Assembly: GCF_023078375.1 (NCBI RefSeq)
Contig: NZ_CP095554.1
Coordinates: 3,464,501-3,528,500, forward strand
Source: Roseomonas gilardii subsp. gilardii
Lineage (GTDB): Bacteria; Pseudomonadota; Alphaproteobacteria; Acetobacterales; Acetobacteraceae
Direction of reading: 5' to 3'
DNA: 64,000 bases
Shown: piece after piece, positions 55,444 through 63,760 of the stretch
Layout of the letters: every line of letters starts with the position of its first letter
Numbering within the stretch: the stretch's first letter is position 1
Position numbers and translations under genes: made by a program
The notes under the pieces: generated by a model
What the model was told of the DNA's origin: nothing
What the model saw: only the letters and a program-made list of their open reading frames with translations
Databases searched by the model: none

Positions 55444-55495
55444 GGGGCTTCCCGTCGGGGTTTCCCATCTGGGCTTCCCATCCGGGCTTCCTTGG
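55444..55495 (+). repeat. Four 13-bp tandem repeats upstream of carbonic anhydrase
   Basis: GGGGCTTCCCGTC, GGGGTTTCCCATC, TGGGCTTCCCATC and a diverged CGGGCTTCCTTGG. They lie 40 bases before the gene's ATG, after a weak promoter, and so are probably transcribed in the 5' leader. Confidence 0.8.
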
Positions 55496-55534
55496 GCGCG
55501 TCCGGTCCAATCATGGGATCACGGAGAGCCGTCC

Positions 55535-56281
55535 ATGCCATCCACCTGTTCCTGTTGCGCGCCGGGCCACCACTTCCGGCCCGGCCGCCGCGCCATGCTC
55601 GCCGGACTTGGCGCGCTGGCGGCACTGCCCATGGTGGCGCCGGTCCGGCGCGCCCTGGCGGCGGAGGCCGTGCCGAAGACCAGCCTGACCAGCGACCAGG
55701 CGCTGGATCTGATGAAGAAGGGCAATGACGAGTTCGTCGCGGGAGAGCCGCATCGCGGCCTGCTGGGACGCGAGCGGCGGCTGGAACTGGCGCATGGCCA
55801 GGCTCCCTTCTGCATCCTGGTCGGCTGTTCCGACAGCCGCGTGCCGCCGGAACTGCTGTTCAACCGCGGGCTCGGCGAGCTGTTCATCGTGCGCAATGCC
55901 GGCAACACCGTGGACACGGCGGCGCTGGGCAGCATCGAGTACGGCATCGGCGTGCTGGGCTGCCCGCTCGTGATCGTGCTGGGCCATGAGAGCTGCGGCG
56001 CCGTCGCCGCCGCGATCGACGTGGTGCGGAAGAACGCCACCTTCCCCGGCGTGATCGGCGAGATGGTGCAGCCGATCATCCCCGCCGCGCTGGCGGTCCG
56101 CGACGAGAAGGGCGAGATGCCGCTGACCGCGGCGGTGCACGAGAATGCACGCCGCGTCGCGAAGCGCCTGAAGACGCAGAGCGTGGTGGTGCAGCAGGCC
56201 GCGGCCCAGGGCAGGCTGCGGGTGGTGGCGGCCTATTACCGCCTCGCCGATGGCGACGTGGAGTGGTTCGAGGAGATCTGA
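55535..56281 (+). CDS. Periplasmic beta-carbonic anhydrase
   Basis: 248 residues. Tat-type signal (GRRAMLAGLGALAALPMVAPV). Zinc ligands and the Asp-Arg pair: CSDSRVPPE (~96), later GHESCGAV with His and Cys (~150). The body contains FNRGLGELFIVRNAGN. Beta-class enzymes catalyse CO2 + H2O to bicarbonate. Export by Tat fits a folded, metal-loaded protein. It lies on + strand between a VOC gene and a convergent dihydroorotase. Confidence 0.9.
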   Translation: MPSTCSCCAPGHHFRPGRRAMLAGLGALAALPMVAPVRRALAAEAVPKTSLTSDQALDLMKKGNDEFVAGEPHRGLLGRERRLELAHGQAPFCILVGCSDSRVPPELLFNRGLGELFIVRNAGNTVDTAALGSIEYGIGVLGCPLVIVLGHESCGAVAAAIDVVRKNATFPGVIGEMVQPIIPAALAVRDEKGEMPLTAAVHENARRVAKRLKTQSVVVQQAAAQGRLRVVAAYYRLADGDVEWFEEI

Positions 56282-56336
56282 GGCCGATGGGCCGGGCCTT
56301 CCTCGCGGAGGCCCGGCCAGCGACCTGGTGCCGGTC

Positions 56337-57686
56337 TCAGGCGCCGCGCGCCTCGGCGAAGCGCACCGGCTCGCCGCGCGGGGCGCCGATCACCTCGTCC
56401 TCCCGCATCACCGGCACGCCGCGGATCACCGTCATCACCGGCCAGCCGGTGCATTCCATCCCGGCGAAAGGCGTCCAGCCGCAGGGCGAGGCGATCCAGC
56501 TTTCCTCGATGGTGCGGCGGCGCTTCAGGTCCACGATGGTGAAATCGGCATCGTAGCCGGCGGCGAGCCGCCCCTTGCCCGTCACGCCATAGACCCGGGC
56601 GGGCCCGGCGCTCATCAGGTCCACCAGCCGTGCCAGCGGCAGGCGTCCCTCGGCCACATGGTTCAGCATCACCGGCACCAGTGTCTGCACGCCGGTCAGC
56701 CCGGCGGCGGTGGCAGGCCAGGGGCGCTCCTTGGCCGCGCGGGAATGCGGCGCGTGGTCGGAGCCGATGCAGTCCACCGTGCCGTCGCGCACGGCGGCCC
56801 AGGCGGCCTCCATGTGGCGCGCGTCGCGGATCGGCGGGTTCATCACCGCATAGGCGCCCAGCCGCTCATAAGCCTCCGGTGCCGCCTGGGTCAGGTGGTT
56901 CACCAGCAGCTCGACCGTGGCGATGTCGCGGTAGTCCTTGAGGTAGTCCAGCTCCTCCGCCGTGGAGACGTGCAGGATATGCGCCGGGCGCCGCGTCTTG
57001 TGCGCCAGCGCCATCAACCGCCGCGTGCCGAGGAAGGCGCATTCCACGTCGCGCCATTCGGCATGCAGCGCATGGGGGCCGCCGGCGGCATAGAGCGGCT
57101 TGCGCTCCTGCAGCCGGTACTCGTCCTCGGAGTGATAGGCGATGCGGCGGCGGCCGGAGCGCATCACCGCCTCCAGGCTGGCGTCGTCCTCCACCATCAG
57201 GTCGCCCGTCGAGGAGCCGGCGAAGACCTTGATGGCGCAGACATTCGGCTGCAGTTCCAGCTCGGCGAGGCCGGCGATGTTCGTCCTGGTGGCGCCGACA
57301 TAGAGGCCCATGTCGCACCAGGCACGGCCGGCGAGATAGGCGCGCTTGTTGTACAGCGTTTCCCGCGTCGTGATGGCGGGATTCGTGTTCGGCATGTCGA
57401 AGAGCGCGGTGATGCCGCCCAGGATGGCGGCGCGCGTGCCCGTCTCGATGCTTTCCACCGTCCTATCCGGCCCGGCGCCCTGGCCAGGGTCGCGCAGATG
57501 CACATGCGGGTCGATCAGCCCGGGCAGGATATGCAGCCCGGCGCAGTCCACCACCTCCTCCGCCGTGTCGGAGGCGGCGAGGCCGATCGCCGCGATCCGC
57601 CCGTCGCGCACCCCGAGATCGGTCCGCTCCTCCCCCCAGGGCAGGACACAGGTGCCGCCGCGCAGGATCAGGTCATAGGCCGCCAT
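56337..57686 (-). CDS. pyrC: Dihydroorotase (amidohydrolase family)
   Basis: 449 residues from ATG 57686, with GGAGAT upstream. Metal-binding His pair in LIDPHVHLRDPGQGA; later His residues in HSEDEYRLQERKPL, HILHVSTAEELDYL and DHAPHSRAAKERPW (the Asp of the active site in CIGSDHAPH). NPNTNPAITT-type segment FDMPNTNPAITT is conserved. Converts carbamoyl-aspartate to dihydroorotate in pyrimidine synthesis; class I/PyrC type. The related hydantoinase branch remains possible but less likely. The gene is alone here, without pyrB. Confidence 0.85.
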   Translation of the reverse strand: MAAYDLILRGGTCVLPWGEERTDLGVRDGRIAAIGLAASDTAEEVVDCAGLHILPGLIDPHVHLRDPGQGAGPDRTVESIETGTRAAILGGITALFDMPNTNPAITTRETLYNKRAYLAGRAWCDMGLYVGATRTNIAGLAELELQPNVCAIKVFAGSSTGDLMVEDDASLEAVMRSGRRRIAYHSEDEYRLQERKPLYAAGGPHALHAEWRDVECAFLGTRRLMALAHKTRRPAHILHVSTAEELDYLKDYRDIATVELLVNHLTQAAPEAYERLGAYAVMNPPIRDARHMEAAWAAVRDGTVDCIGSDHAPHSRAAKERPWPATAAGLTGVQTLVPVMLNHVAEGRLPLARLVDLMSAGPARVYGVTGKGRLAAGYDADFTIVDLKRRRTIEESWIASPCGWTPFAGMECTGWPVMTVIRGVPVMREDEVIGAPRGEPVRFAEARGA

Positions 57687-57783
57687 CGGGGGGATCTCCT
57701 TCACAGGGAGGGGCCTTATCGCACCGCTTGCCACCGACCGGGAGGGGCAGCGGCGAGGAGACGGCCGGACGACACGAATCCTC

Positions 57784-57812
57784 TTGCCTTCCCATTCTGA
57801 TTTAAACATATC
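57784..57812 (+). promoter_or_regulatory. Candidate promoter for the metE leader
   Basis: TTGCCT (57784-57789) and CATATC (57807-57812), 17-base spacer, inside the only A/T-rich stretch between the divergent dihydroorotase gene and the riboswitch. Other -10-like hexamers (TTATAT at 57814) overlap, so the exact site is uncertain. Confidence 0.35.
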
Positions 57813-57820
57813 CTTATATC

Positions 57821-58035
57821 GCACCGGTCCCCCGCGAGGGGGCTAAGAGGGAACACCGTGCGGCGGGGCTGGAAGGCCCGGCCCAGTCGGTGGCTGCCCC
57901 CGCAACTGTCGGCGGAGAGCCGATGGTCCGCGCGGCGCCGCGAGGCGCCGCATCACTGGCCCCAAGCCCGGGGCTGGGAAGACAGGATCATCGGCGTGCG
58001 ATCCGCGAGCCAGGAGACCTGCCGGCGCGCTGAAC
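57821..58035 (+). promoter_or_regulatory. Cobalamin (B12) riboswitch
   Basis: The B12 box GCCAGGAGACCTGCC (58009-58023) is perfect to the consensus, and GCTGCCCCCGCAACTGT, the family core segment AAGCCCGGGGCTGGGAAGAC (57964-57983) and the early AAGAGGGAACACCGTG are all in order. The outer stem can pair near 57821 and 58022. It precedes metE (B12-independent methionine synthase), so adenosylcobalamin should reduce metE expression; the cell probably also has a B12-dependent MetH. Confidence 0.93.
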
Positions 58036-58045
58036 CCTTTTTCCA

Positions 58046-58064
58046 CCGGGGCGGGGTGCCCCGG
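58046..58064 (+). promoter_or_regulatory. Hairpin abutting the metE ribosome binding site
   Basis: Perfect 7-bp stem CCGGGGC-GGGGT-GCCCCGG directly before GGAGGAGGA and 13 bases before the ATG; a T5 run (58038-58042) lies just upstream. It probably forms the output element of the riboswitch, masking or freeing the ribosome binding site. Confidence 0.6.
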
Positions 58065-58076
58065 GAGGAGGAACGC

Positions 58077-60407
58077 ATGACCGCCACCAGCCTCGGCTTC
58101 CCGCGCATCGGCGCGCGGCGCGAGCTCAAGACCGCCCTCGAACGCTTCTGGTCCGGACAGGCCGACGAGGCCAGCCTGCGCGCCACCGCCGCCGCGCTGC
58201 GCCACCGCCACTGGGCCCTGCAGCGCGAGGCCGGGATCGACACCGTGCCCTGCGGCGATTTCTCGCTCTACGACCATGTGCTGGACACGGCCTGCGCCGT
58301 TGGCGCCATCCCGCCCGGATATGGCTGGCGGCCGGGGGAGCCTGTCTCGCTGGAGACCTATTTCGCCCTGGCGCGCGGGCGCGGCGGCCAGGAGGAAGGC
58401 TGCGGTTGCGGGCACGAGCACGGCCAGGGTACCGGCCTGCCGGCACTGGACATGACCAAGTGGTTCGACACGAACTACCACAACCTCACCCCGGTCTTCC
58501 GCCCGGGACAGGATTTCGCGCCGACCGGCTTCCCGGCGGTCGAGAGTTTCGAGGAGGCGCGCCAGGCGGGCTTCGCGGCCCGGCCGGTGCTGCTCGGCCC
58601 GGTCTCCTTCCTGCTGCTGGGCCGCATGGCCGAGGGGGATGGCGATCCACTGGACCTGCTGCCCGGCCTGCTGCCGGTCTATGCGGAAACGCTGCGCCGC
58701 CTCGCCGCCGCGGGAGCGCGCTGGGTGCAGATGGACGAGCCCTGCCTCGTGCTCGATCTCGGCGACAAGGCCCGGGCGGCCTATCAGTCCGCCTATCAGG
58801 CGCTGGCCGGGGTGGCACCGCCGCTCTCCCTGTTGCTGACCACCTATTTCGGCGGGCTGCGCGACAATCTCGACCTCGCCCTGCGCCTGCCGGTGGAGGG
58901 GCTGCATCTCGACCTGGTGCGCGCCCCGGAACAGCTCGCCCCGGCACTGCGCGCGGCTCCCGCACGGATGGTGCTGTCGCTCGGCCTGGTGGATGGCCGC
59001 AATGTCTGGCGCACCGATCTGCGCCGCGCCTTCGGCCTGCTGCGGGAGGCTGCGGCGAACCGGCGGCCCGAGGCGCTGCTGGTCGCCCCCTCCTGCTCCC
59101 TGCTGCACAGCCCGATCGACCTGGAGCAGGAAACAGCGCTCGATCCCGAGCTGCGCGGCTGGATGGCCTTCGCCCGGCAGAAGCTGGAGGAGGTCGCCAT
59201 CCTGGCGCGCGGGCTGCGCGAAGGGCCGGGCACCATAGAGCCGGCGCTGCGGGACAGCGATGCACGGCAGGAATCCCGCCGCGCATCGCCCCGCCTGCAC
59301 GACCCGGCCGTGGCGGCGCGGCTGGCGGCGGGCAGCGCCGCGGATGCCACGCGCCAAGCGCCCTTCCCCGAGCGGCAGGCGGCGCAGCGGGCGCGGCTGA
59401 GGCTGCCGCCCTATCCCACCACCAGCATCGGCTCCCTGCCGCAAACCGCGGAGATCCGCGCGGCGCGTGCCCGTTTCCGTCGGGGCGAGCTGGATGAGGC
59501 CGGCTACGAGGATTTCCTGCGCGGCCGGATCGTGGAGGCGATCCGCTGGCAGGAGGAAGCCGGGATCGACATGCCCGTGCATGGCGAGTTCGAGCGCAAC
59601 GACATGGTGGAGCATTTCGCCGAGCACCTGTCGGGCTATGCGGTCACGAAGCATGGCTGGGTGCAGTCCTATGGCAGCCGCTGCGTGAAGCCGCCCATCC
59701 TCTATGGCGACGTGTCCCGCCCGGCGCCGATGACGGTGCGCTGGAGCGCCTATGCGCAGTCGCTGACGGCGCGCCCGGTGAAGGGCATGCTCACCGGCCC
59801 CGTCACCATGATGCAATGGGCCTTCGTGCGGGACGACATCCCCGCCGCCACGGTGCGCCGCCAGCTCGCCTATGCCTTGCGGGACGAGGTGGTGGAGCTG
59901 GAAGCAGCCGGGATCGCCGCCGTGCAGATCGACGAGCCGGCGATCCGCGAGGGGCTGCCGCTGCGCCGCGCCGACCGGGAGGCCTATCTGCACGACGCGG
60001 TGGAATGCTTCCGCATCGCCGCCAGCGGCGTTGGCGACGCGACGCAGATCCACACGCATATGTGCTATTCGGAGTTCAACGACATCATCGGCTCCATCGC
60101 CGCGATGGATGCGGATGTGATTTCCATCGAGACGGCCCGTTCCCGCATGGCGCTGCTGGAAGCCTTCGCCGACTTCCGCTACCCGAACGAGATCGGGCCG
60201 GGGGTCTGGGACATCCATTCCCCCCGCGTGCCGGAGGCGGAGGAAATGCGCCGCCTGCTGCTGGCCGCGGCGCAGCGCATCCCGGCGGACCGGCTCTGGG
60301 TGAACCCGGATTGCGGCCTGAAGACACGGCGCTGGGAAGAGGTGCGGCCCGCCATCGCCAATATGGTGGCGGCCGCGCGCACGCTCCGCGCCCAGGCGGC
60401 GGAATGA
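58077..60407 (+). CDS. metE: Cobalamin-independent methionine synthase MetE
   Basis: 776 residues, typical length. Start ATG 58077 has a strong GGAGGAGGAAC site. Repeats of two TIM barrels: N-terminal TSLGFPRIGARRELKTALER; the C-terminal catalytic barrel with HGEFERNDMVEHFAE, GSRCVKPPILYGDVSRPAPM, MLTGPVTMMQWAFVRDD and the zinc-site region HTHMCYSEFND. It transfers a methyl group from methyl-tetrahydrofolate polyglutamate to homocysteine. Controlled by the B12 riboswitch just upstream. Confidence 0.95.
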   Translation: MTATSLGFPRIGARRELKTALERFWSGQADEASLRATAAALRHRHWALQREAGIDTVPCGDFSLYDHVLDTACAVGAIPPGYGWRPGEPVSLETYFALARGRGGQEEGCGCGHEHGQGTGLPALDMTKWFDTNYHNLTPVFRPGQDFAPTGFPAVESFEEARQAGFAARPVLLGPVSFLLLGRMAEGDGDPLDLLPGLLPVYAETLRRLAAAGARWVQMDEPCLVLDLGDKARAAYQSAYQALAGVAPPLSLLLTTYFGGLRDNLDLALRLPVEGLHLDLVRAPEQLAPALRAAPARMVLSLGLVDGRNVWRTDLRRAFGLLREAAANRRPEALLVAPSCSLLHSPIDLEQETALDPELRGWMAFARQKLEEVAILARGLREGPGTIEPALRDSDARQESRRASPRLHDPAVAARLAAGSAADATRQAPFPERQAAQRARLRLPPYPTTSIGSLPQTAEIRAARARFRRGELDEAGYEDFLRGRIVEAIRWQEEAGIDMPVHGEFERNDMVEHFAEHLSGYAVTKHGWVQSYGSRCVKPPILYGDVSRPAPMTVRWSAYAQSLTARPVKGMLTGPVTMMQWAFVRDDIPAATVRRQLAYALRDEVVELEAAGIAAVQIDEPAIREGLPLRRADREAYLHDAVECFRIAASGVGDATQIHTHMCYSEFNDIIGSIAAMDADVISIETARSRMALLEAFADFRYPNEIGPGVWDIHSPRVPEAEEMRRLLLAAAQRIPADRLWVNPDCGLKTRRWEEVRPAIANMVAAARTLRAQAAE

Positions 60408-60413
60408 TGGAAT

Positions 60414-60440
60414 GGCCGGGGGAGCATGGCTTTCCCGGCC
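60414..60440. terminator. Possible shared terminator hairpin between metE and the SMR gene
   Basis: GGCCGGG (60414-60420) pairs with CCCGGCC (60434-60440), with GG/TT wobble pairs inside. It lies between two converging genes. There is no T-run, so this is only a candidate. Confidence 0.35.
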
Positions 60441-60474
60441 TTCCGCTCACGCGGCGCGCATGGCGATATCGCCG

Positions 60475-60807
60475 TCAGTGCCCCGCCGTGCCGGAGAAGA
60501 CGTTGATCACCAGCACTCCGGCCAGGATCAGGGCCATGCCGAGCATCGCGGGCAGGTCCAGATGCTGGCGGAACAGGATCAGGCTCAGCACCGAGATCAT
60601 GACGATGCCGAGGCCCGACCAGATGGCATAGGCCACGCCCACCGGGATGGTCCGGATGGCGAGCGAGAGCATGTAGAAGGTCAGCAGGTAGCAGAGCACC
60701 GTGACGGCTGAGGGCCAGAGGCGGGTGAAGCCATCCGAAGCCTTCAGCGACAGCGTGCCCGCGACCTCCCCGCAGATGGCCACCAGCAGGAAAAGATAGG
60801 GGCGCAT
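60475..60807 (-). CDS. Small multidrug resistance (SMR) family transporter
   Basis: 110 residues, four membrane helices: YLFLLVAICGEVAGTLSLKA (with the conserved Glu14), LLTFYMLSLAIRTIPVGVAY, AIWSGLGIVMISVLSLILF and MLGMALILAGVLVINVFSG. Sequence is of the EmrE/SugE type; dual-topology antiporters for quaternary ammonium or guanidinium compounds. Located 4 bases downstream of the asnB-type gene's stop and co-directional with it. Confidence 0.88.
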   Translation of the reverse strand: MRPYLFLLVAICGEVAGTLSLKASDGFTRLWPSAVTVLCYLLTFYMLSLAIRTIPVGVAYAIWSGLGIVMISVLSLILFRQHLDLPAMLGMALILAGVLVINVFSGTAGH

Positions 60808-60811
60808 GGCG

Positions 60812-62566
60812 TCAGCGGGCCGACAACGCCTCGAAGACATCGCCCCGCATGGCCCGCCGCTCGACATGCCGCGCGTGCCAGAGCGCGTAGAAGAGCAGGT
60901 GCCAAGCGGCGAAGCCCTCGCGCTTGCCGCCCGCCGCGCGGAACAGCGGCAGGATGCGCTCCGGCCGCGCGATCTCCGCCACGCCGGGCTGCGCCGCCAC
61001 CAGGGGCGCCAGGCGATCGGCGGCGGAGGCGATCCAGGCCCCCATCGGCACGGTGAAGCCCTTCTTCTTCGCGAAGGGCTGCGAGGCCGGGAAATTCTGC
61101 GCCAGCCATTGCCGCAGCAGCCACTTGCCGGTCTCCCGCCGCACCTTCAGCCCGTCCGGCAGGCGCCAGCAGGCCGCCGTCACCGCCCGGTCGAGGAAGG
61201 GTACCCGCCCCTCCACCCCATGCGCCATCAGGCAGCGGTCCAGCTTCAGCAGCAGGTCGTTGGGCAGCCAGTCGGCGATGTCCAGCGCCTGGGCGGCCAT
61301 CAGCCGGGTGCGGCCCGGCGTGGCGGCAGCGGTCTCGGCGGCCTCGAACCCGTCCCGCCAGAGGCGCGGCGGATCGCGCAGCACGTCGAGCCGGTCGAAG
61401 GTGCCATGGGCGCGCATCGCCTTGCCGCCCAGCCACCAGGGGCGCATGGCGGAGCGGTGGCGGCCATAGCCGGCCAGGATCTCGTCGCCGCCCTCGCCGG
61501 AGAGCACGACCTTCACCTCCTCCCGCGCCCGGCGGGCGAGGAACCAGGTCGGCACGATGGCGTAATCCGCCGCCGGGTCGTCCATGGCGCCGACGATCTC
61601 CGGCAGGTGCCGCCAGACCTCGGCCTCCGTCACCTCCAGCCGCACATGCCGGGCGCCCGCGGCCTTCGCGGCGGCGGCGGCCTGCTCGCGCTCGTCCTTG
61701 TCGCCCGTGTCGAAGCCGGCGGTGAAGGCCAGCACCGGCCGCTCGTTCAGCCGCGACATGGCGTGCAGCACCGCCGCGCTGTCCGTGCCGCCGGACAGGA
61801 ACATGCCATAGGGCACGTCGGCGCGCTGGTGGAACTCCACCGCCTCGGCGAAGGCGCGGCCGAAGCGGGCGATGGCCTCGGCCTCGCCGATCTCCTCCGG
61901 CCCGCCTTCCGGCAGGGCGGGCTGGCGGTGCCGCTCCACCACGGCGCCGTCCGAGATGGCCAGGGTCTCGCCCGGCAGCACCCGCTGGATGCCCTCGAAG
62001 ATCGTGTCCGCGCCGGTGGTGAACTGAAGCTGCATCAGCTCGTCCCGGCTCTCCGCCCGGACGCGCGGCGTCACCAGCCCGGCGGCGACCAGCGCCTGCG
62101 GCTCGGAGGCGAAGGCGATGCCGCCCGCCACCTCGGCGATGTAGAGCGGCTTGATGCCGAAAGGGTCGCGCGACAGCACCACCCGCCGCGCCGAGCGGTC
62201 ATGGATGGCCAGCGCCCACATGCCGCGGAGCCCGTCGGCGAAACCGATGCCCTCCTGCCGCCACAGATGCAGCGGCGGCTCGCAGTCGCTGCCGGTGGCG
62301 CAGGAGAAGCCGTGCGCGGCGCGGAGCTCCGGGTTGTTATAGATCTCGCCATTGCCGACCAGTGCCGCCGGCCCGGCGAAAAGCGGCTGGTCGCCCGTCT
62401 CCAGATCGATGATCGCCAGCCGCGTATGGGCGAGCGCCACCGAGCCCACGACATGGTGCCCCTGCCCGTCCGGCCCGCGATGCGCCAGGGCGCGGGTCAG
62501 CGCCTCCAGCACCCGGGAATCCGGTGCCTGGCCGGAGCGGAGGGCGAGGCCCGCGATGCCACACAT
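60812..62566 (-). CDS. Glutamine-hydrolysing asparagine synthase-like amidotransferase
   Basis: 584 residues. N-terminal Ntn glutaminase with the catalytic Cys2 (MCGIAGLALRSG), HRGPDGQGHHV, and NGEIYNN. The C-terminal ATP-binding domain has FLSGGTDSAAVLHAM and LSGEGGDEILAGYGRHR. This domain order defines AsnB; in exopolysaccharide clusters related enzymes amidate a sugar acid or an amino-acyl group. The next gene upstream is a glycosyltransferase overlapping by ATGA, which supports a polysaccharide role instead of asparagine synthesis alone. Confidence 0.87.
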   Translation of the reverse strand: MCGIAGLALRSGQAPDSRVLEALTRALAHRGPDGQGHHVVGSVALAHTRLAIIDLETGDQPLFAGPAALVGNGEIYNNPELRAAHGFSCATGSDCEPPLHLWRQEGIGFADGLRGMWALAIHDRSARRVVLSRDPFGIKPLYIAEVAGGIAFASEPQALVAAGLVTPRVRAESRDELMQLQFTTGADTIFEGIQRVLPGETLAISDGAVVERHRQPALPEGGPEEIGEAEAIARFGRAFAEAVEFHQRADVPYGMFLSGGTDSAAVLHAMSRLNERPVLAFTAGFDTGDKDEREQAAAAAKAAGARHVRLEVTEAEVWRHLPEIVGAMDDPAADYAIVPTWFLARRAREEVKVVLSGEGGDEILAGYGRHRSAMRPWWLGGKAMRAHGTFDRLDVLRDPPRLWRDGFEAAETAAATPGRTRLMAAQALDIADWLPNDLLLKLDRCLMAHGVEGRVPFLDRAVTAACWRLPDGLKVRRETGKWLLRQWLAQNFPASQPFAKKKGFTVPMGAWIASAADRLAPLVAAQPGVAEIARPERILPLFRAAGGKREGFAAWHLLFYALWHARHVERRAMRGDVFEALSAR

Positions 62567-63615
62567 CAGCCCGCCTCCCGGCCAGGGGAACCGGCCTCCG
62601 ATGGCGCCACGGCGCGCAGGAAGCCCTGCCATCGCGCCAGGACCGGCGCCGCCGCGTGCTCGGCCTCGAAATCCCGCCGCCCGGCGCCGGCGAGGCGTTC
62701 CGCCAGGGCCGGGTCGTCCAGCACGCGGCGGATCGCGGCCGCCAGGGGGGCGGGCTCCTCCAACGGCACCAGCAGCCCGGTCTCGCCCTCGCGGATCACC
62801 TCCCTGGGTCCCTGGGCTGCGGCGGCCACGACGGGGCGCGCGGCAGAGAAAGCTTCCAGCACCACATTGCCCAGCGGCTCGTGCCGGGAGGGGCAGACGA
62901 AGACCTCCGCCCCCGCCAGCAGTGCCCCGGTCTCGGTGCGCCATCCCAGGAAGGAGAGCCGGTCGCCGAGGCCCAGCTCCCGCGCCAGCCCTTCCAGCGT
63001 GGCGCGCTCCGGGCCTTCGCCGGCCAGGGAGAGATGCGCCTCCGGCAGGTCCGCCAAGGCGCGCAGCAGCACGTCGAAGCCTTTGTTGCGGTGCAGACGG
63101 CCCATGGCGAGCAGCCGCCGCTTCCCGGGCGGGGCGGGCAGCGTGGCGGGCATGGCGCCGGACAGGTCCGGCACGAAGTTCGGCAGGTGGTGCACGCGCC
63201 CGGGGGCCCAGCCTTGCCGGGTGATCCAGGCGACGAGGTCACGCGTATTGGCCACCAGATGGTCGCAGCGCCGGTAGTGCCGCAGGTCGTAATAGCCGCC
63301 CAGCCGCCCCACCAGGGTCCAGTCGCCCTTCGGCGTGAAGCGCGCGGCGCGGTTCATCCAGGCCACCGTCACGGCAGGGCGGAAGCGCCGCAGCGCGGCG
63401 CGCAGGCGCGGCCCGGTCAGCAGGTCGAGCGGACCGCCAAAGCCCAGCGTGACGGGGGCGAGGCCCCCCTCCCGCAGCCGAGCCTCGCGCGCCGGCTCGC
63501 GCCGGATCACCGGCAGGACCTCCTCGCCGCTGTCATGCAGTCCGAGGCAGAGCCGCTCGTAGAAGGTCTCGGCGCCCCCCTTGGCGGCACCGGCCATCAC
63601 CTGCGCGACCCTCAC
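62566..63615 (-). CDS. GT4-type glycosyltransferase
   Basis: 349 residues from GTG 63615 (RVAQVMAGAAKGGAETFYER), the family's expected start. GT-B fold features: MAGAAKGGAETF near the start, LLAMGRLHRNKGFDVLLRAL (~185), LSFLGWRTETGALLAGAEVF, and the donor-binding VCPSRHEPLGNVVLEAFSAA with the E-x7-E motif. It adds a sugar from a nucleotide donor onto a growing lipid-linked or polysaccharide acceptor. Overlaps the AsnB-like gene. Confidence 0.87.
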   Translation of the reverse strand: MRVAQVMAGAAKGGAETFYERLCLGLHDSGEEVLPVIRREPAREARLREGGLAPVTLGFGGPLDLLTGPRLRAALRRFRPAVTVAWMNRAARFTPKGDWTLVGRLGGYYDLRHYRRCDHLVANTRDLVAWITRQGWAPGRVHHLPNFVPDLSGAMPATLPAPPGKRRLLAMGRLHRNKGFDVLLRALADLPEAHLSLAGEGPERATLEGLARELGLGDRLSFLGWRTETGALLAGAEVFVCPSRHEPLGNVVLEAFSAARPVVAAAAQGPREVIREGETGLLVPLEEPAPLAAAIRRVLDDPALAERLAGAGRRDFEAEHAAAPVLARWQGFLRAVAPSEAGSPGREAG

Positions 63616-63760
63616 CGCGCGTCCGGACTCGGCTGATCGGTGGACGGGGTGCAAGGCGCGGCGCGGCGTGTCGGCATGCGGGGGTGGTGGCACAGGCGCG
63701 TGTGGAGGGGCAAGGGGCACTCGTCCCGCCATCCGCGTGGCGCCGGGGGCAGACCCGCCG

